Source: Pseudomonas gozinkensis (GTDB taxonomy: Bacteria; Pseudomonadota; Gammaproteobacteria; Pseudomonadales; Pseudomonadaceae). Taken from it: 64,000 nucleotides of DNA. Each line of letters begins with the position of its first letter. Positions within the stretch are counted from its first letter, which is position 1. Of this stretch, positions 21,417 through 29,826 are shown one piece after another. Where the stretch lies: NCBI RefSeq assembly GCF_014863585.1, contig NZ_CP062253.1, positions 248,001-312,000 of the forward strand, written 5' to 3'. Position numbers and translations under genes: made by a program. Under the pieces are notes generated by a model. It made no database searches and had not been told where the DNA came from. It saw only the letters and a list, made by a program, of their open reading frames with translations.

Positions 21417-23027
21417 TTACCAGACACCGATCTGAACGAGCTTCTCGGTCTCCGGCTCCCCATAGCGAAACCGCTGCCCACGCAAATCGATCTCCTGATG
21501 ACTGATGGTCGTGCGCCGCTTCAACCCGCGCACCCACTCGAACAGATACCCCGCATGTTCCTCACGCACCGCTGCATACGCCGGATCTGCGCCCAGATCC
21601 TGCAGCTCCCGCGGATCATCCAACAGATCAAACAGCTGCGGCCTGAAGCCGTCGTACGCCAGGTATTTCCAGCGCTCGCTGCGCACCATGGTCATGCGGC
21701 AGCGGTCGATCGGCTGGCCCAGTCGCTCCCGCGCCGGGGCCTGAAAGGCGTAGTCGTATTCGCTGATCGCATAGCGGCGCCAGTCAGGGTTTTCACCGTG
21801 CAGCAGTGGAATCCACGAGCGGCCTTCCAGTCGATGCTCCGCGCCCGTCACGCCCAGCGCTTCGAGAAAGGTCGGCACGCCGTCAATGGTTTCCGCCAGG
21901 CGTTCATCGACCGTGCCCCGCGTGATATCCGCCGCCGCACGCGGGTCGCGCACGATCAATGGCACGCCCACCGCTTGCTCCAGCAAAAACTCCTTCTCAC
22001 CCAGCCAGTGATCGCCCAGAAAGTCGCCGTGATCGCTGGTGAACACGATCAGCGTGTCCTCCCAGCGACCGTTGCTTTGCAGGAAATCGAACAGCCGCCC
22101 CAACTGATCATCAACCTGTTTGACCAGGCCCATGTACGTCGGGATCACGTTCAGTCGTACCGGATCTTTGGAGAAATTCAGGCTTTCCTCATGCTGGCAA
22201 AAGGCCTGATAGACGGGGTGGTCGCTTGGAGAGGCATTACGTACCGGCTCGAGAATCGATTTCGTACTGTACAAAGTGTGGTACGGCGCCGGTACGATGT
22301 AGGGCCAGTGGGGTTTGATATAGGACAGGTGTAAAAACCACGGTTTTTCACCTTGCTCACTGATGAAGTCGATGGCTCGATTTGTAGTGTAGACAGTCTC
22401 TGAATGTTGCTCGGGAATTCGCGCTGGCAAATGGGCATTGCGCATTTTCCAGCCGCTGAGGATTTCGCCGTGGTCACCTTCAGCCGCGTTGGCCCAGTCG
22501 TGCCAGGGGTTACGCCCTTCGAAACCTTGCTCGCGCAGGTAATGGGTGTAGGGCGCGGATTCGCGTTTGTCATCGAACAGCGGGTCGTCGGGGAAGATGC
22601 CGTCGTGACGGACGTACGGCTCGAAGCCGACTTCGTTGAGCACTTCGGCCTGGGCGCTTTCGGGGTTGATCGCCAGCCGCTGCAAGGCATCGACGTTGGC
22701 CGTGGCGTGGGTCTTGCCGACCAGCGCAGTACGAATGCCGTGGGGGCGCAGGTAATCGCCGATGGTCAGTTCTTCCAGCGGCAGCGGCACGGCGTTCCAC
22801 GCCACTTGATGGCTGCTGACATAGCGTCCGGTGTAGGCCGACATCCGCGACGGCCCGCAGATCGTGCCCTGGGTGTAGGCGCGGCTGAAGCGCACGCCGG
22901 CGGCGGCCAGGCGATCGATGTTCGGGGTGTGCAGGTGCGGGTGGCCGTAGCAGGACAGGTAATCGCGGCGCAGCTGATCGCACATGATGTACAGCACGTT
23001 GCGCACGGGGTTTTGCGGGTTGGACAT
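21417..23027 (-). CDS. Formylglycine-dependent sulfatase/phosphonate monoester hydrolase-like enzyme
   Basis: A 536-residue alkaline-phosphatase-superfamily hydrolase. The formylglycine site is C57 in TICGPSRMSAYTGRY (CxPxR). Metal ligands lie in MCDQLRRDY (start) and FTSDHGDFLGDH; HPHLHTPNIDRLAAAGVRF follows the family. The wording around the active site (VDQ-like start, GPSR, VSSHQVAWNAVPLP) resembles phosphonate monoester hydrolases more than AtsA, so it may cleave sulfate monoesters, phosphonate monoesters or phosphodiesters. It has no signal peptide. The ATG at 23027 is chosen over a GTG three codons upstream. The nearby LysR and TonB receptor genes suggest a sulfate-ester role. Confidence 0.85.
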   Translation of the reverse strand: MSNPQNPVRNVLYIMCDQLRRDYLSCYGHPHLHTPNIDRLAAAGVRFSRAYTQGTICGPSRMSAYTGRYVSSHQVAWNAVPLPLEELTIGDYLRPHGIRTALVGKTHATANVDALQRLAINPESAQAEVLNEVGFEPYVRHDGIFPDDPLFDDKRESAPYTHYLREQGFEGRNPWHDWANAAEGDHGEILSGWKMRNAHLPARIPEQHSETVYTTNRAIDFISEQGEKPWFLHLSYIKPHWPYIVPAPYHTLYSTKSILEPVRNASPSDHPVYQAFCQHEESLNFSKDPVRLNVIPTYMGLVKQVDDQLGRLFDFLQSNGRWEDTLIVFTSDHGDFLGDHWLGEKEFLLEQAVGVPLIVRDPRAAADITRGTVDERLAETIDGVPTFLEALGVTGAEHRLEGRSWIPLLHGENPDWRRYAISEYDYAFQAPARERLGQPIDRCRMTMVRSERWKYLAYDGFRPQLFDLLDDPRELQDLGADPAYAAVREEHAGYLFEWVRGLKRRTTISHQEIDLRGQRFRYGEPETEKLVQIGVW

Positions 23028-23139
23028 GGGGGGCACCAGTCAGAAAGACAGGCGAGGTTTTTCGCTTTCGGCGAGGGTGTTCGGCAAGTGCATTCGGGGA
23101 ATGCTTGCCATGCATGAAATGCATCGGCGCCTGCACAGG

Positions 23140-23238
23140 CCTCTTCGCGAGCAAGCTCGCTCCCACAGTGGTTTGTTGGCGGATAGAGAATTTGTGATCG
23201 ACATCGATCCTGTGGGAGCGAGCTTGCTCACGAAGAGG
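23140..23238. repeat. REP doublet (GCGAGCTTGCTCGC type)
   Basis: Inverted pair: CTCTTCGCGAGCAAGCTCGC and GTGGGAGCGAGCTTGCTCAC, the latter with one base change. It lies between two genes read in the same direction (LysR then sulfatase). Confidence 0.9.
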
Positions 23239-23243
23239 TCAAG

Positions 23244-24188
23244 TCAGACGGCGAGGTTCGCCAGTGAACACACCTCTTCTTCCACCGCATCGATCGCCTT
23301 GATCTGCTCGATCATCGCCTCGGCCAACGGCGACAGCCGATACCCGGCGCGGCTGACGATTCCGTAACGGGTGTAAAGCTCCTCCAGATCATCCGCCAAC
23401 CCTTCGACCTTCAAGCACACCAACTCACCCCGTGCCTGATGCAGTGCATCCGAATAGGCACCGACGATGCCGATCGCGTCGGAGCGCAGCACCACGCCGA
23501 GCAGGCTCGCACTGTTTTCGCACTCCACGTTCGGGACGAAATCCGGCCGGCCACTGAGGTCGACGATGACCTTGCGCAGGTTCGGCGGGCGAATGCTGAC
23601 GGCCAGTGGATAACTCATCAATTGCTCGGCGGTGACCCGATCCAATGCGGACAGCGGATGCCCGGAGCGGCAGCAGAAATGCCATTTGCGCGGTCGCAAC
23701 CGGTGGGTCAAATAATCCGGATCTGCCTCGAAGTGCCGAGTGTCGGCGACGAAGAATTCGAACTCCTCGCTCAGCAGTCGCTTGCTCAGGCTTTGCCAGT
23801 CATCGACCTGGTAATGCACCCGCGCTTTCGGGTAGCGACCGATGAAGCTGCCAATCGCTCGCGGGATCAAACCTGCAGCCGGCGCCGGGCCACAACCGAA
23901 GCGTAATTCCCCCGCCTCCAGGCCGTTGAACTGGCTGATCTCGTTGGCCATCTGCTGCGCACCGCTGACCAGTCGCCGCGCGTGTTCAAGCAGCACCTGG
24001 CCCTGTTTGGTCGGCGGCAATTCCTTGCGCCCGCGATCCACCAACTGGCAACCGACGCTGTGTTCCAGCGCCTGAATGCTGCGGCTGAACGCCGACTGCG
24101 ACAGGTTCACCGCCTGCGCGCCGGCGACGAAGCTGCGTTGTTCGGCGAGGGCGATGAAGTGTCTGAGCTGGCGCAAGTCGATATGCAT
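23244..24188 (-). CDS. LysR-family regulator, paralogue of the one beside atsK
   Basis: A 314-residue LysR regulator: winged helix at 1-60 (MHIDLRQLRHFIALAEQRSF, AFSRSIQALEHSVGCQLVDR) and an effector domain with GELRFGCGPAPAAGLIPRAI and CCRSGHPLSALD. It shares many words with the LysR at 19308-20228, so the pair arose by duplication. It is divergent from the TonB-dependent receptor, with the palindrome at 24213-24231 between them, and lies upstream of the second sulfatase in the same direction. It probably controls receptor and sulfatase. Confidence 0.9.
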   Translation of the reverse strand: MHIDLRQLRHFIALAEQRSFVAGAQAVNLSQSAFSRSIQALEHSVGCQLVDRGRKELPPTKQGQVLLEHARRLVSGAQQMANEISQFNGLEAGELRFGCGPAPAAGLIPRAIGSFIGRYPKARVHYQVDDWQSLSKRLLSEEFEFFVADTRHFEADPDYLTHRLRPRKWHFCCRSGHPLSALDRVTAEQLMSYPLAVSIRPPNLRKVIVDLSGRPDFVPNVECENSASLLGVVLRSDAIGIVGAYSDALHQARGELVCLKVEGLADDLEELYTRYGIVSRAGYRLSPLAEAMIEQIKAIDAVEEEVCSLANLAV

Positions 24189-24212
24189 TTTTCACATAAA
24201 AAATATCCGGGA

Positions 24213-24231
24213 AATGCATTGGATATGCATT
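24213..24231. promoter_or_regulatory. Candidate LysR operator
   Basis: A perfect inverted repeat AATGCAT-N5-ATGCATT centred between the divergent LysR gene (start 24188) and the TonB receptor gene (start 24354). Size and place fit a LysR-type autoregulatory site. A related AATGCAT word occurs in the atsB/atsR gap. Confidence 0.5.
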
Positions 24232-24353
24232 AGGTCGACTCCTTATAAAGGCAATCTCTTATGCAGTAAATCTTTGTAAAAACATAAATAAATAACTTAA
24301 AAGAATATGCGGCATGGAAGATGTCTGCGTGTTTTTTGACCAGGAGCAGCCCC

Positions 24354-26714
24354 ATGAGTCCGTTGAACCTCGCTTCACCGCCGCCGCCACGACGGCTCAA
24401 ACGTCTGCCTCTGGCCCTGTTGCTGGCGGGGAGTGCCAGCTGGACCCACGGCTACGCCACTGAAACGCAAACCCCTGAGCCGGCCTCGACAGGCAAGACC
24501 GCAACCGCCACTTCGCAACTGGAAACCGTGACCGTCACCACTCGCCGTCGCGAAGAAAGTTCTCAGGATGTCCCGACGCCGATGAGTGTGGTCAGCGGCC
24601 AGACTCTGGAGACGCAGCGGGTCTATCGGATTCAGGATCTGCAGCAACTGGTGCCCAGCGTCAACGTCGCCTACATGCATGCGCGCCAGTCCAGCGTGTC
24701 GATCCGGGGCCTGGGCAACAACCCGGCCAGCGATGGCCTGGAAGGCAGCGTCGGCCTGTACATCGACAACGTTTATCTGGGGCGCCCGGGGATGGCGGTG
24801 TTCGACCTGATGGACATCGAGCAACTGGAAGTCCTGCGCGGGCCGCAGGGGACGTTGTTCGGCAAGAACACCACCGCCGGGGTGATCAACATCAGCACCC
24901 GCGCGCCGAGTTTCACCCCGGAGCGCAGCATCGAAACCTCGGTCGGCGAGGACGGTTACTTCCAGACCAAGGGCACGCTTTCGGGGCCGCTCAACGATCA
25001 ACTGGCCGGGCGCATTTCCGCCTATCGCACCCGCAGCGATGGCGACATCAAAAACGAATTCAACGGCCATGACCTGAACGGCGGATCCCGCGACGGCTTC
25101 CGTGCGCAGTTGCTGTTCAAGCCCAACGAAAACTTCAATCTGCGCTGGATCGGTGATTACAACGAAGAGGATTCCAGCGCCGGCACCCGCGTGTTGTACA
25201 ACACCGGGCCGACCATCAATGGCGTCAATCTCTACTCGGCCCGTGCTGCCGCTGCCGGCGCGACGCTGGTCAACGGCTCGCACCGCAAGGTCAATCTGGA
25301 CAATGACCAGCACGTCACCGTGCATCAGGGCGGCACGTCGGTGGAGGCCAACTGGACCCTGCCGAGCGACTTCACCCTGACCTCGGTCAGCTCCTACCGC
25401 TTCTGGAATTTCACCCCGCGCAACGATGATGGCCTCAACGTGCCGGCGACCTACAACGCCGGGGTGTCGGTGGAGGACAAACAGTATTCCCAGGAATTTC
25501 GCCTCGCATCGCCCAAAGGCGAGTTCTTCGATTACGTCCTCGGTGCCTACTATTTCGGTTCGGATCTGGACAACAAATCCTTCGCCTATTACGGCCCGCA
25601 GGCAGATATCTGGAACGGCACACCACGGGGCGCGCTGGCCAACGTCAACAGCGTCGGCCGTGGCCATATCAAGACCGACAGTTTCGCGTTGTTCGCTCAA
25701 GGCACCTGGCACCTGACCCCGCGTCTGGATTTCACCGCCGGGGTGCGTGGCACCTATGAAGAAAAGAACGCCTGGGTCAATCGTGATGCGCCGGTCGGTG
25801 GCGCCGCTGTCACGGGTGCTGCAGCCACCGCGCGACGCGGCCGGACTGGCGCCTACGATTCCGGTGATCTGAATCAATACAGCTCCAGCCCGTCCGGATT
25901 GCTCAACCTGAGTTATCGCTTCACCGATGATCTGCTCGGCTACGCCACGCTGTCTCACGGCGAGAAATCCGGTGGGGTCAACCTTGTGGTCGGCTCGGCC
26001 CCGACCGCTGGGGCCGACTCGCTGCTGATCGGCACCGAGCGCGCCAACAACGCCGAACTCGGCTTCAAGAGCACGCTGTGGGATCGGCGTTTGCAGCTCA
26101 ACGCCAACGTGTTCTGGACTCAGGTCAACGCGTACCAGACCAACGCCTACGACGACGTCAACCGTGTGCAATACCTGACCAACGCCGGTTCAGTGCGCTC
26201 GCGCGGGGTGGAATTCGAAAGCACCTTGATTCCGCTCCGCGGCCTGACGCTGAACTTCAACGGCTCGTACAACGACGTCAGCTATCTCTCCTACAAGGAC
26301 GCGCCGTGCCCGCCCGAAGTCAGCCAGGCGCCGGGTGCCCCTGCCTCTTGCGACCTGAGCGGCCATCAGGTTGTAGGCGCCTCGAAATGGATCGGCAACG
26401 CCAACGGCAAATACGAATGGAATCTGGCCAACGGTCTGCAGCCTTACGTCACCGGCAGCTACGCGTTCCGCTCCAAAGCGGTGGGCACAGTCGAAGATTC
26501 CGACTACGGCCAGATCCCGAGTTACGCGGTGGTCAATCTCTCCACCGGCCTGCGCGGCGATTTCAATCAAGGTCAATGGGACGTCTCGCTGTGGTTGAAA
26601 AACGCCTTCGACAAAACCTATTACACGACCCTGTGGACCGGCGGCAACGGCGGCTATGAAGGCCTGCTCGGTACGCCGCGTACCCTCGGTGTCACCGGTC
26701 GCTACGACTTCTGA
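24354..26714 (+). CDS. TonB-dependent outer-membrane receptor
   Basis: A 786-residue outer-membrane active transporter. It has a Sec signal (MSPLNLASPPPPRRLKRLPL..., cut near THGYATE), a TonB-box-like TVTVTTRRREE, a plug domain (about 65-180; SIRGLGNNPASDGLEGSVGL, VLRGPQGTLFGKNTTAGVIN) and a beta-barrel ending in LGVTGRYDF with a terminal Phe. The ATG at 24354 follows AGGAGC; an ATG 11 codons earlier lacks a signal-like start. The substrate is unknown. The LysR, sulfatase and ats neighbours suggest uptake of sulfate esters rather than a siderophore, but this is inference. Confidence 0.93.
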   Translation: MSPLNLASPPPPRRLKRLPLALLLAGSASWTHGYATETQTPEPASTGKTATATSQLETVTVTTRRREESSQDVPTPMSVVSGQTLETQRVYRIQDLQQLVPSVNVAYMHARQSSVSIRGLGNNPASDGLEGSVGLYIDNVYLGRPGMAVFDLMDIEQLEVLRGPQGTLFGKNTTAGVINISTRAPSFTPERSIETSVGEDGYFQTKGTLSGPLNDQLAGRISAYRTRSDGDIKNEFNGHDLNGGSRDGFRAQLLFKPNENFNLRWIGDYNEEDSSAGTRVLYNTGPTINGVNLYSARAAAAGATLVNGSHRKVNLDNDQHVTVHQGGTSVEANWTLPSDFTLTSVSSYRFWNFTPRNDDGLNVPATYNAGVSVEDKQYSQEFRLASPKGEFFDYVLGAYYFGSDLDNKSFAYYGPQADIWNGTPRGALANVNSVGRGHIKTDSFALFAQGTWHLTPRLDFTAGVRGTYEEKNAWVNRDAPVGGAAVTGAAATARRGRTGAYDSGDLNQYSSSPSGLLNLSYRFTDDLLGYATLSHGEKSGGVNLVVGSAPTAGADSLLIGTERANNAELGFKSTLWDRRLQLNANVFWTQVNAYQTNAYDDVNRVQYLTNAGSVRSRGVEFESTLIPLRGLTLNFNGSYNDVSYLSYKDAPCPPEVSQAPGAPASCDLSGHQVVGASKWIGNANGKYEWNLANGLQPYVTGSYAFRSKAVGTVEDSDYGQIPSYAVVNLSTGLRGDFNQGQWDVSLWLKNAFDKTYYTTLWTGGNGGYEGLLGTPRTLGVTGRYDF

Positions 26715-26730
26715 GGCCTTGCGCGGGACG

Positions 26731-27096
26731 TCACTGTACTGTCAGGCAAAGCTCGCTTTTGCACTTGGCGCTTTGTCCTTCGGAGATTACGAACAGGATT
26801 TTCGAATCCTTTCCGGTGGGCGTCAGGGTTACGACACCTTTCGAGTAATCCGAAGTCCAGGAATCTTTGGGTTGCACGAGATTTTTTGTTCCTCCCTGGA
26901 AGACATTGATCGGGGCGGCGGTTTTGTTATGAACCGATACCGAAAGGGCAAGCTGTGACCCCGAGCGGGGCGCGATCTCTTGAACAGGTACGACGTTGAG
27001 CTGGTCGTTGGTCTGCGCCGTGGTATCGGCCTGTACGACCTGCATGCAGGCCGGAACCATCAGAAGTAGAGAGCTGATCAGGCGTATGGCATTCAT
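26731..27096 (-). CDS. Small exported protein of unknown function
   Basis: A 121-residue protein with an N-terminal export signal (MNAIRLISSLLLMVPACMQV, cut near VQADTT). A lipoprotein cut at VPAC is less likely because of the Pro. The rest is beta-rich (LALSVSVHNKTAAPINVFQG, GVVTLTPTGKDSKILFVISE) and ends with two cysteines in KCKSELC that could form a disulfide. AGGAG precedes the ATG at 27096. It is convergent with the TonB receptor, 16 bases from its stop. No family was recognised; periplasmic location is the main thing that can be said. Confidence 0.7.
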   Translation of the reverse strand: MNAIRLISSLLLMVPACMQVVQADTTAQTNDQLNVVPVQEIAPRSGSQLALSVSVHNKTAAPINVFQGGTKNLVQPKDSWTSDYSKGVVTLTPTGKDSKILFVISEGQSAKCKSELCLTVQ

Positions 27097-27493
27097 GGCG
27101 AATCTCCTTGAACAGATAGATAAACCCGGTACATCGGTTTTATTTATGAGACAAGGGCGAGGACCTGTCACCTGTCAAACTTGACAGGTATAGCGTTTTT
27201 ACATGTAGTCCCCGATGGTTTGGTCATCGCGATCAACGTGCAAACAGGCCTGATGCAGTATTGGATATGCCATGAGCGGGGAGTAGATGAGCAACCGCTG
27301 TTAGATTAAATGCTATCAATGTTTGTCAGGTTCGAAATAAGTCATGAGCGATTTTATCAGTGCATATAGCAATTTCGTTGAAGAGTCGCGTGGACAATAA
27401 ATGAATGTCCAACCATCCTGAGTGTCGTGAGTTTCCAGGAGGGAACTTGCTCTCATCGGAAGAAACTTATCCAACGATAAAGGAAATCTCGTT
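27097..27493. other. AT-rich gap between two small unknown genes
   Basis: A 397-base region, less GC-rich than its surroundings. TTGACAGGT at 27180 might be a -35 element. No convincing gene was found; a reverse-strand frame of 65 codons at 27316-27513 lacks a ribosome site and overlaps the next gene's start. Confidence 0.5.
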
Positions 27494-27820
27494 ATGTCGA
27501 GCATTAATGGCAACTATGTAAACGCTAACGCTGGCGCCAAACTGACGATTACCGATGGCAACGACTCCAACGGCACCTTCAGCGGAAAGTTCAGCCAGAA
27601 CGGCGTGAACTACGACATCGCGTACGGTCACTACCACTTCCAGAACAGCACCGGGCAGCCTACGATCATTACTTTCGCGGCTCTGAATGAAGGCACTGGC
27701 TATCAGTCCTGGACGCTGTTCTCGCCGGATCACAACTACTCGAAAGTTCGTGCGGTGGGTTCTCGCACCAACTTTGACGGTGATGTAGTCGGTCTGGCCG
27801 GGGAGTTTGTGAAGCAATAA
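27494..27820 (+). CDS. Small beta-strand-rich protein of unknown function
   Basis: A 108-residue protein with no signal peptide, no Cys and one Trp. It shows short alternating strands (NGNYVNANAGAKLTITDG, GTFSGKFSQNGVNYDIAYGH, YQSWTLFSPDHNYSKVRAVG). The G-x-Y-N start and SGTFSGKF strand recall calycin/avidin-like barrels, but the match is weak and biotin residues are not evident. AAAGGAAATC precedes the ATG, and a perfect terminator follows, so it is expressed as a single-gene unit. No function is assigned. Confidence 0.75.
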   Translation: MSSINGNYVNANAGAKLTITDGNDSNGTFSGKFSQNGVNYDIAYGHYHFQNSTGQPTIITFAALNEGTGYQSWTLFSPDHNYSKVRAVGSRTNFDGDVVGLAGEFVKQ

Positions 27821-27836
27821 GAAGTTTCGTAGATCG

Positions 27837-27871
27837 AAGGCCGATGCATTAAACATGCATCGGCCTTTTTG
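27837..27871 (+). terminator. Rho-independent terminator
   Basis: A perfect stem AAGGCCGATGCAT / ATGCATCGGCCTT with loop TAAAC, followed by TTTTTG, 17 bases after the small beta-rich gene. Confidence 0.92.
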
Positions 27872-28200
27872 TTTGTATTTTAGAAAACTCGTCAATTATC
27901 ACCTTGGTATTAGTTGTCACTGAATCCCGGGTCATCGATAACCCGATGCCTTGGATGAATACTTTTTATGCCGGGAAAGCATGTTGATTTCGACGAATCG
28001 CTGGACGCCTTGCGGGCCGTGGCTTTGGCGGAAATGACCGCTTCATATATTCCATAAACGTCTATTCATAACATGAAAAATTACTTTCGGAGATAAGCCT
28101 CCAGCCCCAATGATTGACCCATCGATCACGCCGTGGGGGATTCAACAAGCGGCGAATCGGCTACGCGAAAAAACGCAAAGAGACCGCAGGGAGTAAATCA
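27872..28200. promoter_or_regulatory. Upstream region and leader of tonB
   Basis: A 329-base gap. ATATTCC lies at 28047-28053 and CTATTC follows 8 bases later, then AT-rich sequence and GGAGATAAGCC. The leader contains a 28-codon open frame (28110-28196, MIDPSITPWGIQQAANRLRE...) ending four bases before the tonB ATG. A GC-rich 29-codon frame at 27968-28057 lacks a ribosome site and overlaps the ATATTCC core. Neither is called as a gene. Confidence 0.4.
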
Positions 28201-29013
28201 ATGGGCAATGTCCAGACCGCCGCCAGTGCACAGGAGGTGCTGTGGCGCCAGGCGCCGAGCGGCGAGTTGGTCGATCTCGGCCGGCCCCATCGTGTGCCGT
28301 TGGGGCAGCTGCGTTTGCAGCGCGCGCCCAAGGGCATTCTGAGCCGCCGCGAAACGATTCTGCTCGGTGTTCTGGCGCTGGTGGTGCATGGCGCGGTGAT
28401 CTACTGGATCAACCAGCATCCGACACCGGCGCTGCCGATCGTGCCGCCGGAAATTCCACCGATGACCATCGAGTTTTCGCGCCCGGCACCCCCGGCGCCG
28501 CCTGTGGTTGTACCGCCGCCACCGGCACCTGTGGTCGAGCCACCGCCGCCAGTGGAAGACGAACTGGCAACCAAGCCACCACCGAAACCGAAGCCGACTC
28601 CCAAACCGAAACCGGTCGCCAAACCCGTACCGAAACCGGCGCCAAAAGTGGTCGAGCAACCACCGGCTCCGCCACAACCGGCCGCCCCGGTCGCCGCGCC
28701 AGCGCCACCTGCACCACCGGCACCTGCTCCGGTGACGCCGGCCTCGGCCAACGCGGCGTACCTGAAGAACCCGGCGCCTGAGTATCCATCGCTGGCCCAG
28801 CGTCGCGGTTGGGAAGGCACGGTGTTGCTGCGGGTACACGTACTGGCCAGCGGCAAACCGGGCGAGATCCAGATTCAGAAAAGCAGTGGCCGGCAACAGC
28901 TCGACGACGCGGCGCTGGACGCCGTGAAGCGCTGGAGCTTCGTGCCGGCCAAGCAGGGTGATGTCGCCCAGGACGGCTGGGTCAGCGTACCCATCGATTT
29001 CAAGATTCATTAA
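28201..29013 (+). CDS. tonB: TonB energy-transducing protein
   Basis: Links the ExbBD motor to outer-membrane receptors. In 270 residues it has an inner-membrane anchor (about 42-62, LLGVLALVVHGAVIYWI with the conserved His), a long proline-rich spacer (about 70-190, PPP and KPKP runs) that spans the periplasm, and a C-terminal TonB domain (about 195-270; NPAPEYPSLAQRRGWEGTVL, RVHVLASG, AVKRWSFVPA). The cytoplasmic N-terminal extension of about 40 residues is typical of pseudomonad TonB2. The ATG at 28201 follows AGGGAG. It is first in tonB-exbB-exbD. Confidence 0.94.
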   Translation: MGNVQTAASAQEVLWRQAPSGELVDLGRPHRVPLGQLRLQRAPKGILSRRETILLGVLALVVHGAVIYWINQHPTPALPIVPPEIPPMTIEFSRPAPPAPPVVVPPPPAPVVEPPPPVEDELATKPPPKPKPTPKPKPVAKPVPKPAPKVVEQPPAPPQPAAPVAAPAPPAPPAPAPVTPASANAAYLKNPAPEYPSLAQRRGWEGTVLLRVHVLASGKPGEIQIQKSSGRQQLDDAALDAVKRWSFVPAKQGDVAQDGWVSVPIDFKIH

Positions 29014-29057
29014 TTGGTAATCAGCCGGCTTTATTCTCGCGGTGTGTCTGTAACCGT

Positions 29058-29084
29058 CATCGCGAGCAAGCTCGGCTCCCACAC
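29058..29084. repeat. Single REP unit inside the tonB-exbB gap
   Basis: CATCGCGAGCAAGCTCGGCTCCCACAC, one REP arm with an extra G, lies in the 86-base gap between tonB and exbB. A single unit inside an operon could alter relative expression of tonB and exbBD. Confidence 0.75.
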
Positions 29085-29099
29085 ACGAGGGAACACATC

Positions 29100-29825
29100 A
29101 TGACGTTACTGGCATCTCCACTGGAATCCATCGAAAGCGCGGTGATCTGGCTGCTGGTGGTCTTCTCCGTCGCCACTTGGGGCCTGGCATTGCTCAAGGC
29201 GCTGCAGTTCGGCCGGTTGAAGGCGCAGGACCGCAAATTTCACAAGCGCTTCTGGGCGGCGTCGAGTCTGGACTCCGCCGCCGAGTTGAGCGAAACCCAG
29301 CCCGGCGCGGCAGCGCGGGTGGCACAGGCCGGTTATGCGGCGATTCAGGTGGGCGAGGCGCCACAGGCCAATGACCTGAGCCAGGCGATCAACCATCAGG
29401 ATCGTCTTGAGCGAGCCTTGCGCCAGCAGATCGTCCGCGAACGCCGTTCGCTGGAAACCGGTCTGGCGGTGGTCGCGAGTATTGGCAGCACCTCGCCGTT
29501 CATTGGTCTGTTCGGCACGGTGTGGGGAATCATGGAAGCGTTGAAAGGCATCAGCGCGGCAGGTTCGGCGAGCCTCGAAACGGTCGCGGGGCCCATCGGT
29601 GCAGCGCTGGTCGCCACCGGTGTGGGGATCGCGGTCGCGGTGCCGGCGGTGCTGGTTTACAACTACTTTTTGCGTCGTCTGAAACTGACGGCGGCGGACC
29701 TGGACGACTTTGCCCACGACTTCTACAGCCTGGCGCAAAAGAGCGCGTTCCGCGTGCTGATCCACCCGACCGCGCACAAGGCTGCGGCCCAGGGCAATGC
29801 AACAAAAGTGAAGGAGGCGTCCTGA
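29100..29825 (+). CDS. exbB: ExbB proton-channel subunit
   Basis: Five-fold scaffold of the TonB motor in the inner membrane. The 241-residue protein has three membrane helices (about 14-34, 120-145, 165-190). The MotA/TolQ/ExbB domain shows SIGSTSPFIGLFGTVWGIME and GPIGAALVATGVGIAVAVPA, with the channel Thr residues. CGAGGGAAC precedes the ATG. The stop lies one base before the exbD ATG. Confidence 0.95.
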   Translation: MTLLASPLESIESAVIWLLVVFSVATWGLALLKALQFGRLKAQDRKFHKRFWAASSLDSAAELSETQPGAAARVAQAGYAAIQVGEAPQANDLSQAINHQDRLERALRQQIVRERRSLETGLAVVASIGSTSPFIGLFGTVWGIMEALKGISAAGSASLETVAGPIGAALVATGVGIAVAVPAVLVYNYFLRRLKLTAADLDDFAHDFYSLAQKSAFRVLIHPTAHKAAAQGNATKVKEAS

Positions 29826-29826
29826 T

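Noticed and set aside
27316..27513. Minus-strand frame of 65 codons
   Set aside because: No ribosome site and it overlaps the start of the well-supported gene at 27494. A remnant cannot be excluded.
27968..28057. Frame of 29 codons starting MPGKHVDFDESLDALRAVAL
   Set aside because: No ribosome site, and its end covers an AT-rich promoter element of tonB. May be a fossil.
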